Of a stretch of DNA of 64,000 nt, positions 48,217-56,780 are shown in pieces (within the stretch, counting starts at the first letter, position 1; each line of letters opens with the position of its first letter). Source of the DNA: Flaviflagellibacter rhizophilus (GTDB lineage: Bacteria > Pseudomonadota > Alphaproteobacteria > Rhizobiales > Methylopilaceae); NCBI RefSeq assembly GCF_033898525.1, contig NZ_JAXAFJ010000002.1, positions 372,001 to 436,000 of the forward strand, in the 5' to 3' direction. Under the pieces are notes generated by a model. That model had not been told where the DNA came from. It saw only the letters and a program-made list of their open reading frames with translations, and searched no databases. Position numbers and translations under genes: made by a program.

Positions 48217-49757
48217 GCCCCGCCTCCCGCCACTGCCCCGGCGACAGGCTGCGGGCGCAGGCCTCGCTTCTTCCGCCACGCCACGAATGAAGGAATGAAG
48301 AGGGAGATGAAGAGCAGTGCCCACAGGATGTTGCCGACCGTGGAGGAGAAGAACACCAGCGGGTCATTGCCGCTGATGCGCAGCGCGCGCATCACATTGG
48401 CCTCCAGAAGCGGGCCGAGGATGACGCCGATGAGCATGGCCACGACATTGTAGCCGGTGCGGCGGCAGACATAGCCGATGACGCCGAACAGCAGCGTGAG
48501 CCAGAGGTCGAACATGTAGCCGCGCGGCGCGAACGAGCCCACCATCGTGAAGGCGATGATGATGGGCGCGAGAACCGCCGTGGGGATCAGGATCAGCTTC
48601 GAGATGTAGCGGGTCAGCGGCAGTGTGGTGAACAGCATCACGCCATACGCCACCAGCATGGTCACGAACACGCCATAGCCGAGTTCGGGCGTCTGGATGA
48701 ACATGCGCGGGCCAAGCTGGACCCCGTGATAGGTCATCACGATCAGCATGACGGCCGCGGTGGTGCCGCCGGGCACCCCAATCACCAGCAGCGGGATGAG
48801 ATCGCCCGAGGCGCAGCCATTGTTGGCGCTCTCCGGCGCGATGACGCCCTCGGGTATGCCCGTGCCGTAGAGCTCCGGCGTCTTCGAATAGAGGCGTGCC
48901 TGCTGGTAGGCCACGAAGGCTGCGATGGACGCTCCCGCTCCCGGGACGATGCCGATGATGAGCCCGACAATGCCCGTCCAGATCATCAGCCACCATCGCG
49001 CGAAGGCCATCTTCACGCCCTCCCACGTCTCGGGCCAGCCCGCCTTCTTCGCGATCTGCATGCCGGCCTCGGACAGCACCGAGCGGCTTTCCATCATGAT
49101 CAGCGCCTCGGAGATGGCGAACACGCCGATCAGCACCGCGATCAGCGGAACGCCGTCGTAGAGTTCGAGGGCTCCGAACGTGCCGCGCGGCGTGGAGTAG
49201 ATGTGGTCCGCGCCGATGGCGCCGATGAGCAGGCCGAGGAACCCCGCGATCAGGCCCTTCAGCATGTTCTCGGACGCGATGGATGCGATGAGCGTGATCC
49301 CGAACAGCAGGATCACCACCATTTCCACGCTGTGCAGGTAGTAGGCCAGCCTGGCCATGTAGGGCAGCAGGAAGATCGACATTCCCGCCGTCACCATGCC
49401 GCCCACGGTGGAGGCCACGAAGGAGAGGACCAGCGCCTGCTGCCCCTGCCCTTTCTTGGCCATGGGGTAGCCGTCCAGGCAGGTGGCCGCCGAGCCTCCG
49501 TTCCCCGGGATGTTGAGCAGGATGGAGGTTATGCCGCCGCCCATCTGCGACGCGCAGAACAGCGAGACCATGAAGATCATGGCGACGTCGACGTCCACGG
49601 CCAGCGTGAAGGGCAGCAGCATGATGATGGTGTTGGCCGAGCCGAAGCCCGGCATGGCGCCGATGATGATGCCGATGGTGGTGGCGATCAGGATCAGCCA
49701 CCAATACGACAGAGCGTGAGCGAAGAGCTCCGCCACGAAGCCAAGGCTTGGTTCCAT
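48213..49757 (-). CDS. tctA: Tripartite tricarboxylate transporter, large membrane subunit TctA
   Basis: 514 residues with about 12 predicted helices. Signatures: GAMPGFGSANTIIMLLPFT near the N-terminus and GIVPGAGASIAAFVAYQQAR near the middle are the paired glycine-proline loops of the family; also GVIAPESANNGCASGDLIPLL. It is the channel of a proton- or sodium-driven carboxylate importer that works with a periplasmic binding protein. ATG 49755-49757; 11 nt after the tctB stop. The frame open upstream is shadow coding. The substrate cannot be read from sequence. Confidence 0.95.
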   Translation of the reverse strand: MEPSLGFVAELFAHALSYWWLILIATTIGIIIGAMPGFGSANTIIMLLPFTLAVDVDVAMIFMVSLFCASQMGGGITSILLNIPGNGGSAATCLDGYPMAKKGQGQQALVLSFVASTVGGMVTAGMSIFLLPYMARLAYYLHSVEMVVILLFGITLIASIASENMLKGLIAGFLGLLIGAIGADHIYSTPRGTFGALELYDGVPLIAVLIGVFAISEALIMMESRSVLSEAGMQIAKKAGWPETWEGVKMAFARWWLMIWTGIVGLIIGIVPGAGASIAAFVAYQQARLYSKTPELYGTGIPEGVIAPESANNGCASGDLIPLLVIGVPGGTTAAVMLIVMTYHGVQLGPRMFIQTPELGYGVFVTMLVAYGVMLFTTLPLTRYISKLILIPTAVLAPIIIAFTMVGSFAPRGYMFDLWLTLLFGVIGYVCRRTGYNVVAMLIGVILGPLLEANVMRALRISGNDPLVFFSSTVGNILWALLFISLFIPSFVAWRKKRGLRPQPVAGAVAGGGA

Positions 49758-49768
49758 TGGACGCGTCC

Positions 49769-50299
49769 CTAAAGGCCGGTCAGAGCGCGCGCCGCGAGCT
49801 CGAACGGTCCAAGCGGAAAGGTGGTGCGGAGGATGGCGATGAAGAGCACATAGCCGCCGAAAGCGAGCGATGCTGCGGTGATCAACGCCATTCGGGGGCT
49901 CATCTTCTCCAGCCACAGGAAGGATGCCAGCAGGAAGAAGAACGTGCTGAGCGTAAAGCCGGCCCAGGGCAATGCCGCCACCGACAGCACCGCGAGCAGG
50001 AACAGCAGCCCCCGGACGCGGAACAGTGCGGCGTTCTCCCACAATGGGGTGAAATCCACCCGTAGCGCGCCGCGCCGCAGCCCCACAACCACCGTGACGA
50101 CGAACACCGCGATCAAGGCGTAGAGCACGACCGCGACGAACACCGCCGCGATCTTGGCTTCCCAGACCAGATCGCGGATCGAGAACAGGTAGTAGGTGGC
50201 GAACCCCGCCGCGATGACGGGGATGATCCAGTCGCCCCCCGTCGCGTTTCGCGGGGCAGCTTCGCCGGAGGTGACCTCCGGCTCAAGGTGCGCGCTCAC
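49769..50299 (-). CDS. tctB: Tripartite tricarboxylate transporter, small membrane subunit TctB
   Basis: 176 residues with four predicted helices. The start is a GTG at 50297-50299 that overlaps the tctC stop as GTGA, giving SAHLEPEVTSG at the N-terminus. Helices: WIIPVIAAGFATYYLFSI, AVFVAVVLYALIAVFVVTVVVG, LLFLLAVLSVAALPWAGFTLSTFFFLLAS, and AFGGYVLFIAILRTTFPLG near the end. TctB sequences diverge strongly; assignment depends partly on its position between tctC and tctA. Confidence 0.9.
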   Translation of the reverse strand: MSAHLEPEVTSGEAAPRNATGGDWIIPVIAAGFATYYLFSIRDLVWEAKIAAVFVAVVLYALIAVFVVTVVVGLRRGALRVDFTPLWENAALFRVRGLLFLLAVLSVAALPWAGFTLSTFFFLLASFLWLEKMSPRMALITAASLAFGGYVLFIAILRTTFPLGPFELAARALTGL

Positions 50300-51303
50300 T
50301 TGCCGGCCGAGAGCAGCGGCTTGTACTGCGCGGCCAGTGCGGCGAACGCCTTGGCGGATGCATCGCATGCGGCGGCATCGCCAAACTGGATGAACTCCCA
50401 GGGCGTGCCGGCTTTCTCGGCGACTGTCTTGTATTCGGGATCGACGAACACCTCTTTCATCGAAGTGATCAGCTTCTCGAGGCGGTCCGGATGCTGTTCC
50501 GCCGCCTTGCGATGGATCGCCCAGGCGCGCTGGCCAGACATCGCAGGTATCTTGGTGCCAAGCGCCTGGTTCACGGGTGGGGCGTTGTCGGTCAATTCCG
50601 GCGCACGGTTGGTGTCGTTGAACACGGTCAGGAAGCGCGCCTGCTCGGAAAGTCCAAGCGAGGACGACAGGAAGGTCGCGCAGCCATCCACCTCGCCCGT
50701 GAGAGCGGCGGCGCGGGCGGGACCACCCCCGCCATAGGGGATCATCCGGATCTTGATCCCCGCCGCGTCGGCAAGCGCCAATGCCCCGATTGTCGAGGGA
50801 TGAGGCAAGCGGCTGGTGGACAGCGTGATCTGACGCTTCTTCCCCTCTTCCACGAGGTCGTTGATCGTCTTGAACTTGCTGTTGGTGGGAACCCAGATGA
50901 CGCTGTCGTCGACGTCGATCGAGCCGAAATACATGATGTCTTCAGGATATTTGTAGCGCACGTTCTGTGTCGCATACATGATCATCTCAGGGCCGATATT
51001 GCCGAACAGCAAATTGTAGCCCGTCGGCTCCCTCTTGCCGACGAACACCTCGTAGCCGACTTGTCCGGAGGCGCCGGGAAAGTAGGAATACTCGAAATTG
51101 GCGCCGAGATGCTTTGCCCACACGCGGGTGAATGCGCGGGCCGCCTGATCGACGCCGCCACCCTCACCCGTTGGCACCAGAACCTGGATGTTCTCGGACG
51201 GGAACGCCTTCTGCGCCCGCACGATCGATGGCGTGCAAAGTGCCGCTGCGGCGGCACCGCCGGACAAGATGAAACCACGGCGGGTGAAAGGCCGATCGGT
51301 CAT
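50296..51303 (-). CDS. tctC: Tripartite tricarboxylate transporter substrate-binding protein TctC
   Basis: 335 residues, Bug family. The N-terminus MTDRPFTRRGFILSGGAAAAALCTPSIVRA is a twin-arginine signal (RRGF) read in two parts. The mature part contains NIQVLVPTGEGGGVDQAARAF and the binding-loop segment GASGQVGYEVFVGKREPTGYNLLFG. In other Bug proteins these two loops hold carboxylate groups through water. First gene of tctC-tctB-tctA-LVIVD. Overlaps tctB by 4 nt. Confidence 0.93.
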   Translation of the reverse strand: MTDRPFTRRGFILSGGAAAAALCTPSIVRAQKAFPSENIQVLVPTGEGGGVDQAARAFTRVWAKHLGANFEYSYFPGASGQVGYEVFVGKREPTGYNLLFGNIGPEMIMYATQNVRYKYPEDIMYFGSIDVDDSVIWVPTNSKFKTINDLVEEGKKRQITLSTSRLPHPSTIGALALADAAGIKIRMIPYGGGGPARAAALTGEVDGCATFLSSSLGLSEQARFLTVFNDTNRAPELTDNAPPVNQALGTKIPAMSGQRAWAIHRKAAEQHPDRLEKLITSMKEVFVDPEYKTVAEKAGTPWEFIQFGDAAACDASAKAFAALAAQYKPLLSAGK

Positions 51304-51972
51304 GTTTACCTCCCTGAGCGCCGGCGGTTTGCCGCCTGGCTTTTTTGTTCAGTCTCCAGCTTTGAAGGTGCCCCGCGACCCACTCAGGAAGCTTATTGAG
51401 GTTTCCCGATGGGCTTGGTTGCGTGGTGGTCTCTTGCGCGTTCCAAGCCTCCCGAAGGAGCTTTTGGTTTAACCAATAATGGACATGATAATGATTGGTT
51501 CGTCTACGTAGTCAAGCCGATCAGCTGCAGGATCAGACAACCAGTAGCGTGTTCTGGGCGAAGCTGTCGGATTAGCGTTCGCCTGCGAATTCTCAGCCGC
51601 AAGGAGGCCGCCGTCGTTCCGATGGTTGCTTACAACTCTCGGTGCCGCCTTCCATTCAGAAGGCTCTTTCGCGACGAGAGGCCAAGCGCTCGAGGGGAAG
51701 AAGCCCTGACGCGTGCGGTCCGACGACCGTCTTCGTCCATGATAGGAATGTAGCTGCCACTGACGGTGGCTCAGTCACGGGGTTGCCTCTACGTTTCGCC
51801 GGCTGACGCAGCTGTGATGCGGCAGCATCCCAAAGCGGCCGAACTGGCGCTGGACCTGCGAGATCACCTTCGCGGATGAGCACGCCTCCGGAACTGGGCT
51901 CAGCAGCCGCCGAAGGCGTGGATCAAGGTCGATCCGAGGCGGGTCCCGGCGAGAACGCTCGGCTTGGAACGA
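51304..51972. other. Intergenic region between pckA and the first tct operon
   Basis: Apart from the promoter/operator at 51464-51515 I see no gene. Small open frames on both strands (for example 51409-51753 plus, 51656-51883 minus) lack ribosome-binding sites or recognisable composition. The part 51520-51972 holds nothing I can name. Confidence 0.4.
51464..51515 (-). promoter_or_regulatory. Promoter of the first tct operon with TTGGTT-type operator
   Basis: On the minus strand TTGACT (51510-51515) and TATCAT (51485-51490) form a promoter with a 19-nt spacer (18 with TTATCA). A perfect 6-bp inverted repeat TTGGTT-T-AACCAA (51464-51476) lies just downstream of the -10, and a third half-site ATTGGTT (51494-51500) lies in the spacer. 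The arrangement suggests a repressor. The TGGT-N-ACCA pattern is that of FadR-type GntR operators. It is about 160 nt upstream of tctC. Confidence 0.55.
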
Positions 51973-53553
51973 TCAGCCGCGCGGGCCAGCTTTAGGCGCA
52001 ACAGCAAGGACATCCTCGCCGACGTGCTCCTCAAAGGCTCGGAAGTTGTCGGAGAACATTGTCACGAGGCGTTCGGCCGCCCGGTCGTAGCTGTCACGGT
52101 CCGCCCAGGTCTGACGGGGATCGAGAAGCGCGGTGTCGACGCCGGGTACTTCCGTCGGAACCGCGAAACCGAAGTGAGGGTCAGTTCGGAAGGTCACGTG
52201 CCGCAAGGAGCCGTTAAGCGCGGCCGTCAGCAGGGCGCGGGTTGCGTTGATCGGCATGCGCTTGCCCGTGCCGTAGGCGCCTCCCGTCCAGCCGGTGTTG
52301 ACTAGCCAGCACTCCGAGCCATGTGCCTCGATCTTGCTCCGCAACAAGGCGCCGTATTCAGAAGGATGACGCGGCATGAACGGTGCGCCGAAGCAGGTCG
52401 AGAACGTGGCCTGTGGCTCGGTCACCCCCTTCTCCGTTCCTGCAACCTTGGCGGTGTAGCCCGACAGGAAGTGGTAGACCGCCTGGGCCGGCGTGAGGCG
52501 GGCGATGGGCGGCATCACGCCGAACGCATCCGCCGTCAGCATCACCACGTTTCGAGGATGCCCTGCCCGCCCGCTGGCGCTGGCATTGGGGATGAAGTCG
52601 ATCGGATATGCGCAGCGGCCGTTCTCCGTCTTGGAGACGTCGTCGAAGTCGGGCTCACGGGTGGCAGGATCGAGCGCCACGTTCTCCAGCACGGTGCCGA
52701 AACGTCGCGTCGTCGCATGGATCTCCGGCTCCGCCTCGGCAGAGAGGTTGATCGTTTTGGCATAGCATCCACCCTCGAAATTGAAGATGCCGTCATCGCT
52801 CCAGCCGTGCTCGTCGTCACCCAACAGAATGCGCGTGGGGTCGGCAGAGAGCGTGGTCTTGCCGGTGCCGGAGAGGCCGAAGAAGATGGCGGCATCTCCG
52901 TCCGGCCCCACATTGGCAGAACAGTGCATCGGCATGATGCCACGCGGCGGGAGCAGGTAGTTCAACGTTGTGAACACCGACTTCTTCATCTCGCCGGCGT
53001 AGGAAGAATTGCCGATGAGAACCAATCCGGCGGTGAAGTCGACCGCAATAATCGTCTCGCCACGCACGCCGTGCCTGGCCGGGTCTGCGCGGAAACTCGG
53101 CAGATCGACGATTGTGAGATCCGGCACGAAATCCACGAGCTCCGCCGGCTCCGGGCGGCGCAGCATGGTCCGGATGAAGAGGGCATGCCAGGCATACTCC
53201 GTGAACACCCGGACCTTCAGCTGGTTCGCCGGATCCGCTCCTGCGAATAGGTCTTGGGAGAACAATTCCAGGCGCTGCGCGTGATCGACAAAATCGGCGC
53301 GGATCATGCCGAATTGTTCGGGTGTCAGCGCGGCATTGTTGCCCCACCACACGTCGGCTTCGGTGCTGGCGTCACGGACGGTGAACTTGTCCTTCGGACT
53401 TCTTCCCGTATGCACGCCGGTGTCGGCAGCCAACGCGCCGCCCGCAGCGAACTGTGCCTCTCCTCTGCGGATTGCCTCCTCGATGAGCACGGGCTCAAGA
53501 AGGTTGGGATGATGGGCCTTGAACTCCTCAGCGGATTTGATGTCAGCGTTCAT
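51973..53553 (-). CDS. pckA: Phosphoenolpyruvate carboxykinase (ATP)
   Basis: 526 residues, ATP-type PEPCK, first committed enzyme of gluconeogenesis from oxaloacetate. P-loop FFGLSGTGKTTLSADPTR, metal-binding LLGDDEHGWSDDGIFNFEGGCYAKTINL (in parts), substrate loop HTGRSPKDKF, and KSVFTTLNYLLP with MHCSANVG are all intact. The ATG at 53551-53553 has GGGGAG upstream. It stands alone, with about 280 nt upstream and 670 nt downstream before the next same-strand genes. It fits growth on organic acids taken up by the tct systems on either side (inference). Confidence 0.98.
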   Translation of the reverse strand: MNADIKSAEEFKAHHPNLLEPVLIEEAIRRGEAQFAAGGALAADTGVHTGRSPKDKFTVRDASTEADVWWGNNAALTPEQFGMIRADFVDHAQRLELFSQDLFAGADPANQLKVRVFTEYAWHALFIRTMLRRPEPAELVDFVPDLTIVDLPSFRADPARHGVRGETIIAVDFTAGLVLIGNSSYAGEMKKSVFTTLNYLLPPRGIMPMHCSANVGPDGDAAIFFGLSGTGKTTLSADPTRILLGDDEHGWSDDGIFNFEGGCYAKTINLSAEAEPEIHATTRRFGTVLENVALDPATREPDFDDVSKTENGRCAYPIDFIPNASASGRAGHPRNVVMLTADAFGVMPPIARLTPAQAVYHFLSGYTAKVAGTEKGVTEPQATFSTCFGAPFMPRHPSEYGALLRSKIEAHGSECWLVNTGWTGGAYGTGKRMPINATRALLTAALNGSLRHVTFRTDPHFGFAVPTEVPGVDTALLDPRQTWADRDSYDRAAERLVTMFSDNFRAFEEHVGEDVLAVAPKAGPRG

Positions 53554-53835
53554 AGTCTCCCCCTCGCCGCTCGTTGATGTGTGGCGGCCTATTCATTGTT
53601 TTTGGCGTCAGGCCGGTTGGAAGCCTGCCATGCGCAGCGCTGACTTCAGCGGCGAAAGAATATGACCTCGCTCCGCAGCGACAGTCACCAAGAGACGGCG
53701 CGTCCACTGTTGGCGTCGGCAAGTCGCCGGAATTCCCCCGGTCGGATCGCGCCTACAAGCCGAAGCCGGCTCTGCCTTTCATCGTTTTGCAGAGCAGCTT
53801 CGAGAAGATCATGATGCGCTGCTCGGCACGCCCCG

Positions 53836-54924
53836 CTAGATTGCACCGAGGCTGGATATTCCAAGTTCGTCCGCGAGCAAGTCGAGCTTCGTCAACAAAG
53901 CCGTTGGAATGGTGACGCCTTCAGCCTGCCTTTTGCTGCGGCGTTCCGCGCGCTGCTCGCCCGGTAGACGGATCGTGCCGAAACCGGGAAGCGTATCGCC
54001 GGACTTCAGGTCTGCGACATGCCGGGAGACTTCATTCTCGAAGGTTTCGAGCGGAATGAAGCGGCTGATATCGATTGCCAGGATGCACTGACCCGTATTG
54101 GTGACGGTCCTGTTGTCCGCATTGAAATCGACGACGTCCTTTCCGATCGAGGCGCCGTTCAGCGTGCCAGCCAGGAAGCTGAGCATCAGGGCAAGGCCGC
54201 TGCCTTTGTAGCCGCCGATCGGCAGCAAGATGCCTTCGCTGCTTTGAGCGGGATCTGTGATCGGCTCGCCGGTTGTTCGGCTGACCATCCAACCCTCCGG
54301 CAGCGGCTTTCCTAGCAATGCGTGCTTTTTGATCGTGCCGTAGGAGACCACCGTCGTCGCCATATCGAGGATGATCGGCCCCGACGGGCCGCCCGGCACG
54401 CCGATCGCCAGTGGATTGGTGCCGAGAAGGAGGTCTGTGCCGCCCCAGATCGCCATGTGATTGGCGCTCGCCACGGCCGAGTACACGCCGATCATCCCAT
54501 GCTCCACAGGCATGGACGCATAGATCGCCGCAGGCCCGGCATGATTGGAAAAGCGCGTCCCGACCCACCCGATGCCGCTTTCCCGAGCAAGTTCAATTGC
54601 GGTGTGCGCGGCACGGCGCATGACCAGATGTCCCATCCCGTTGTCGCCGTCGACCAGGGCCGTTGCAGCGGCTGTGCGGGTGACCTGAATATCGGGTTGG
54701 ACATTGATGCCGCCCGCCTTGATGCGCGAGACATACTGCGGCAGCCGGAAGATGCCGTGTGCATCCGCACCCGTCACGTCAGCCTCCACCATCAGTTCGG
54801 CGACATTTTCCGCATCTGGCTCGCACAGCCCGACAGCCGTGAGCGCGCGTGCAATGAACGCACGCATGGAGGCGGCGGAATGGCTGCGGGACGGCTCGGC
54901 GTCGGCAGGCAGGGGAGCCGGCAT
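53836..54924 (-). CDS. Malate/L-lactate dehydrogenase family oxidoreductase (Ldh2 superfamily)
   Basis: 362 residues of the NAD(P)-dependent family that includes malate (YlbC-type), ureidoglycolate, sulfolactate and delta-piperideine-carboxylate enzymes. N-terminal helices ...FIARALTAVGLCEPDAENVAELMVEADVTGADAHGIFRLPQYV (in parts) with ADxHGI, then GTRFSNHAGPAAIYAS with the catalytic His, LLLGTNPLAIGVPGG and GGYKGSGLALMLSFLAG. It acts on a 2-hydroxy acid; which one is unclear. The C-terminal region has a basic stretch (RAERRSKRQAEG). ATG 54922-54924 shares one base with the cupin stop (TGATG). Last gene of the second tct operon. Confidence 0.9.
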   Translation of the reverse strand: MPAPLPADAEPSRSHSAASMRAFIARALTAVGLCEPDAENVAELMVEADVTGADAHGIFRLPQYVSRIKAGGINVQPDIQVTRTAAATALVDGDNGMGHLVMRRAAHTAIELARESGIGWVGTRFSNHAGPAAIYASMPVEHGMIGVYSAVASANHMAIWGGTDLLLGTNPLAIGVPGGPSGPIILDMATTVVSYGTIKKHALLGKPLPEGWMVSRTTGEPITDPAQSSEGILLPIGGYKGSGLALMLSFLAGTLNGASIGKDVVDFNADNRTVTNTGQCILAIDISRFIPLETFENEVSRHVADLKSGDTLPGFGTIRLPGEQRAERRSKRQAEGVTIPTALLTKLDLLADELGISSLGAI

Positions 54925-55340
54925 CAAAGCCTCTTCTCATGCTCGGCAGCCACGGCCCGCGTCTCGCCGGTTTCCACATTCGTGCGGGTCGCCGCCACAT
55001 CGGCGTAGGTCCAGAAGATGCGCATCTCCTCGGTGTCCGAGGCGTTGATGAAACGATGCGGCGCATTCGCCGGGATCCAGGTCGTGTCCATGGCCTTTAG
55101 CCGATGTTCGGTTCCATCGATCACGGCGATCGCATCGCCCGAGAGCACCATCACGCTCTCTTCGCAATTGTGCAGGTGGAACGGTATCTTGGCGCCTGGC
55201 GCGAAGATCGTGATGCCGTTGATCAGGCTCTTAGCGCCGAGCCCTGGGTGTACGAGCGGAATGGTCTTCGCGCCGTTGCCTCGATCAGCCGGCCGAATTT
55301 CATCGGGGCGCAGGATCGCGCCCTTGAGTTCTTCTGCCAT
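54924..55340 (-). CDS. Cupin domain protein
   Basis: 138 residues, one cupin barrel. The first cupin motif is IPFHLHNCEESVMVLSGDAIAVIDG (read in parts), with two His and a Glu as likely metal ligands; the second is PANAPHRFIN with the third His. Such small cupins are isomerases, dioxygenases or sensors; no specific assignment is possible. No signal peptide. In the operon between the aldehyde dehydrogenase and the Ldh2-type dehydrogenase, so probably acts on a pathway intermediate; the CobW-type GTPase upstream in the same operon could supply its metal (inference). Confidence 0.88.
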   Translation of the reverse strand: MAEELKGAILRPDEIRPADRGNGAKTIPLVHPGLGAKSLINGITIFAPGAKIPFHLHNCEESVMVLSGDAIAVIDGTEHRLKAMDTTWIPANAPHRFINASDTEEMRIFWTYADVAATRTNVETGETRAVAAEHEKRL

Positions 55341-55364
55341 AACCTGTCTCCCTAGCTTTTGCCG

Positions 55365-56747
55365 TCATTCCGAACGTGCGGGCGGCGCACCGACGCAGAC
55401 GGTCTTGATGTTTGTGAATTCGCGGATGCCGTAGACGCCGAGCTCGCGGCCGTAGCCCGATTTCTTGATGCCGCCGAAGGGCAACCGGACGTCTGAGGCG
55501 GACATGCCGTTGATGAAGACGGCTCCGGCTTCGATCCGTCGAGCGAGGCCGTTGGCGCGCTCGATATCGCTAGTCCACAAGGCTGCGGCCAGCCCGTAGT
55601 CGGTGTCGTTGGCAAGCGCGATGGCGTCGTCCACGTTGGCGACCCGGATCACAGGTGCGACGGGACCGAAGATCTCTTCGCGACAGGCCGCCATGTCGGT
55701 GGTGACGTGATCCAGGATGGTCGGTTGGTAGAAGGCTCCCGGGCCCGCAAGCGGACCGCCGCCCAGGACCAGCTTCGCTCCCTCCGAGATGGAGCGCTCA
55801 ACCTGGGCATGAAGCTCATCGCGCAGATCCTCTCGCGCGATCGGCCCCATCTGCGTGCCATCCTCGAGCGGATCCCCGAGCTTCAGCGCCCGAGCGTGGC
55901 CGGTAAGCCGCTCGACGAATTCATCCGCCACCGAATGCTCGACAATGAAGCGCTTCGCCGCGATGCAGCTTTGGCCAGCGTTCTGAAAGCGCGACCTAGC
56001 CGCGAACTCTGCAGCACGCGCGATGTCTGCGTCTGCAAGCACGATGAAGGGGTCGGTGCCTCCAAGCTCCAGAACTTGCTTCTTGATGTGGCGACCGGCC
56101 TCGGCAGCGACCAACTGGCCAACGGCGGTGGAGCCCGTCAGCGTCACAGCCGCAATCCGGCGATCCGCGATCAGACCGGCGACACGCTTCGACTCGATGA
56201 GAAGAGAACGGGATAACGCGGACGGAACGCCGGCACCGTGTACCAGTTGCTCGATCGCGAGCGCGCATCCCGACACGTTCGACGCGTGCTTGAGAACGAC
56301 GCCGTTGCCCGCAGCGATGGCCGGCGCGAAGAAGCGGAAGAACTGCCAATAAGGGTAGTTCCAGGGCATGATGGCGAGCACGACCCCGAGCGGATCGTAG
56401 ACGATCCGGCTGTCGGCGGCGCTCGCCTCGACCGTCTCGTCGGCGAGAAAACGCTGCGCATTTTCTGCGTAGAAATTGCAGCACCATGCGGACTTCTCAA
56501 TCTCTGCCCGGGCTTCGGCCAGCGGCTTGCCCATCTCGGTGCTGATGAGATGCGCGAATTTATCGCGACCCTCGCGGAGCGCTGCTCCGACGCGCGTCAG
56601 TGCCGCGCATCGCTGTTCCATCGGCTCCGCACGCCACTTGGCCTGCGCCGCGACCGCCTCGTCCAGCACCCGGCCCACCTCGGCCTCGCCGTGCGGCTCA
56701 TAGCTTGCGATCTGCTGGCCGTCGGCCGGGTTGATTGAGCTGAACAT
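55365..56747 (-). CDS. Aldehyde dehydrogenase, succinate-semialdehyde dehydrogenase-like
   Basis: 460 residues, NAD(P)-dependent aldehyde dehydrogenase. The catalytic Cys is in FQNAGQSCIAAKRFIV, general base Glu in VLELGGTDPFIVL, cofactor loop VTLTGSTAVGQLVAAEAG, and the oxyanion Asn in MPWNYPYWQFFRFF. The whole protein resembles the short SSADH (Sad/YneI) type with MFSSINPADGQQIASY at the start. It probably oxidises a semialdehyde or a small aldehyde to an acid. Operon member with MFS transporter upstream (33 nt) and cupin downstream (24 nt). Confidence 0.93.
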   Translation of the reverse strand: MFSSINPADGQQIASYEPHGEAEVGRVLDEAVAAQAKWRAEPMEQRCAALTRVGAALREGRDKFAHLISTEMGKPLAEARAEIEKSAWCCNFYAENAQRFLADETVEASAADSRIVYDPLGVVLAIMPWNYPYWQFFRFFAPAIAAGNGVVLKHASNVSGCALAIEQLVHGAGVPSALSRSLLIESKRVAGLIADRRIAAVTLTGSTAVGQLVAAEAGRHIKKQVLELGGTDPFIVLADADIARAAEFAARSRFQNAGQSCIAAKRFIVEHSVADEFVERLTGHARALKLGDPLEDGTQMGPIAREDLRDELHAQVERSISEGAKLVLGGGPLAGPGAFYQPTILDHVTTDMAACREEIFGPVAPVIRVANVDDAIALANDTDYGLAAALWTSDIERANGLARRIEAGAVFINGMSASDVRLPFGGIKKSGYGRELGVYGIREFTNIKTVCVGAPPARSE

Positions 56748-56780
56748 CCAGGATTCCTCCAGTGTGCTGGGGGCTGCCGA

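Noticed and set aside
51409..51753. 114-codon plus-strand frame upstream of the first tct operon
   Set aside because: It overlies the promoter/operator and has an irregular composition; not a credible gene.
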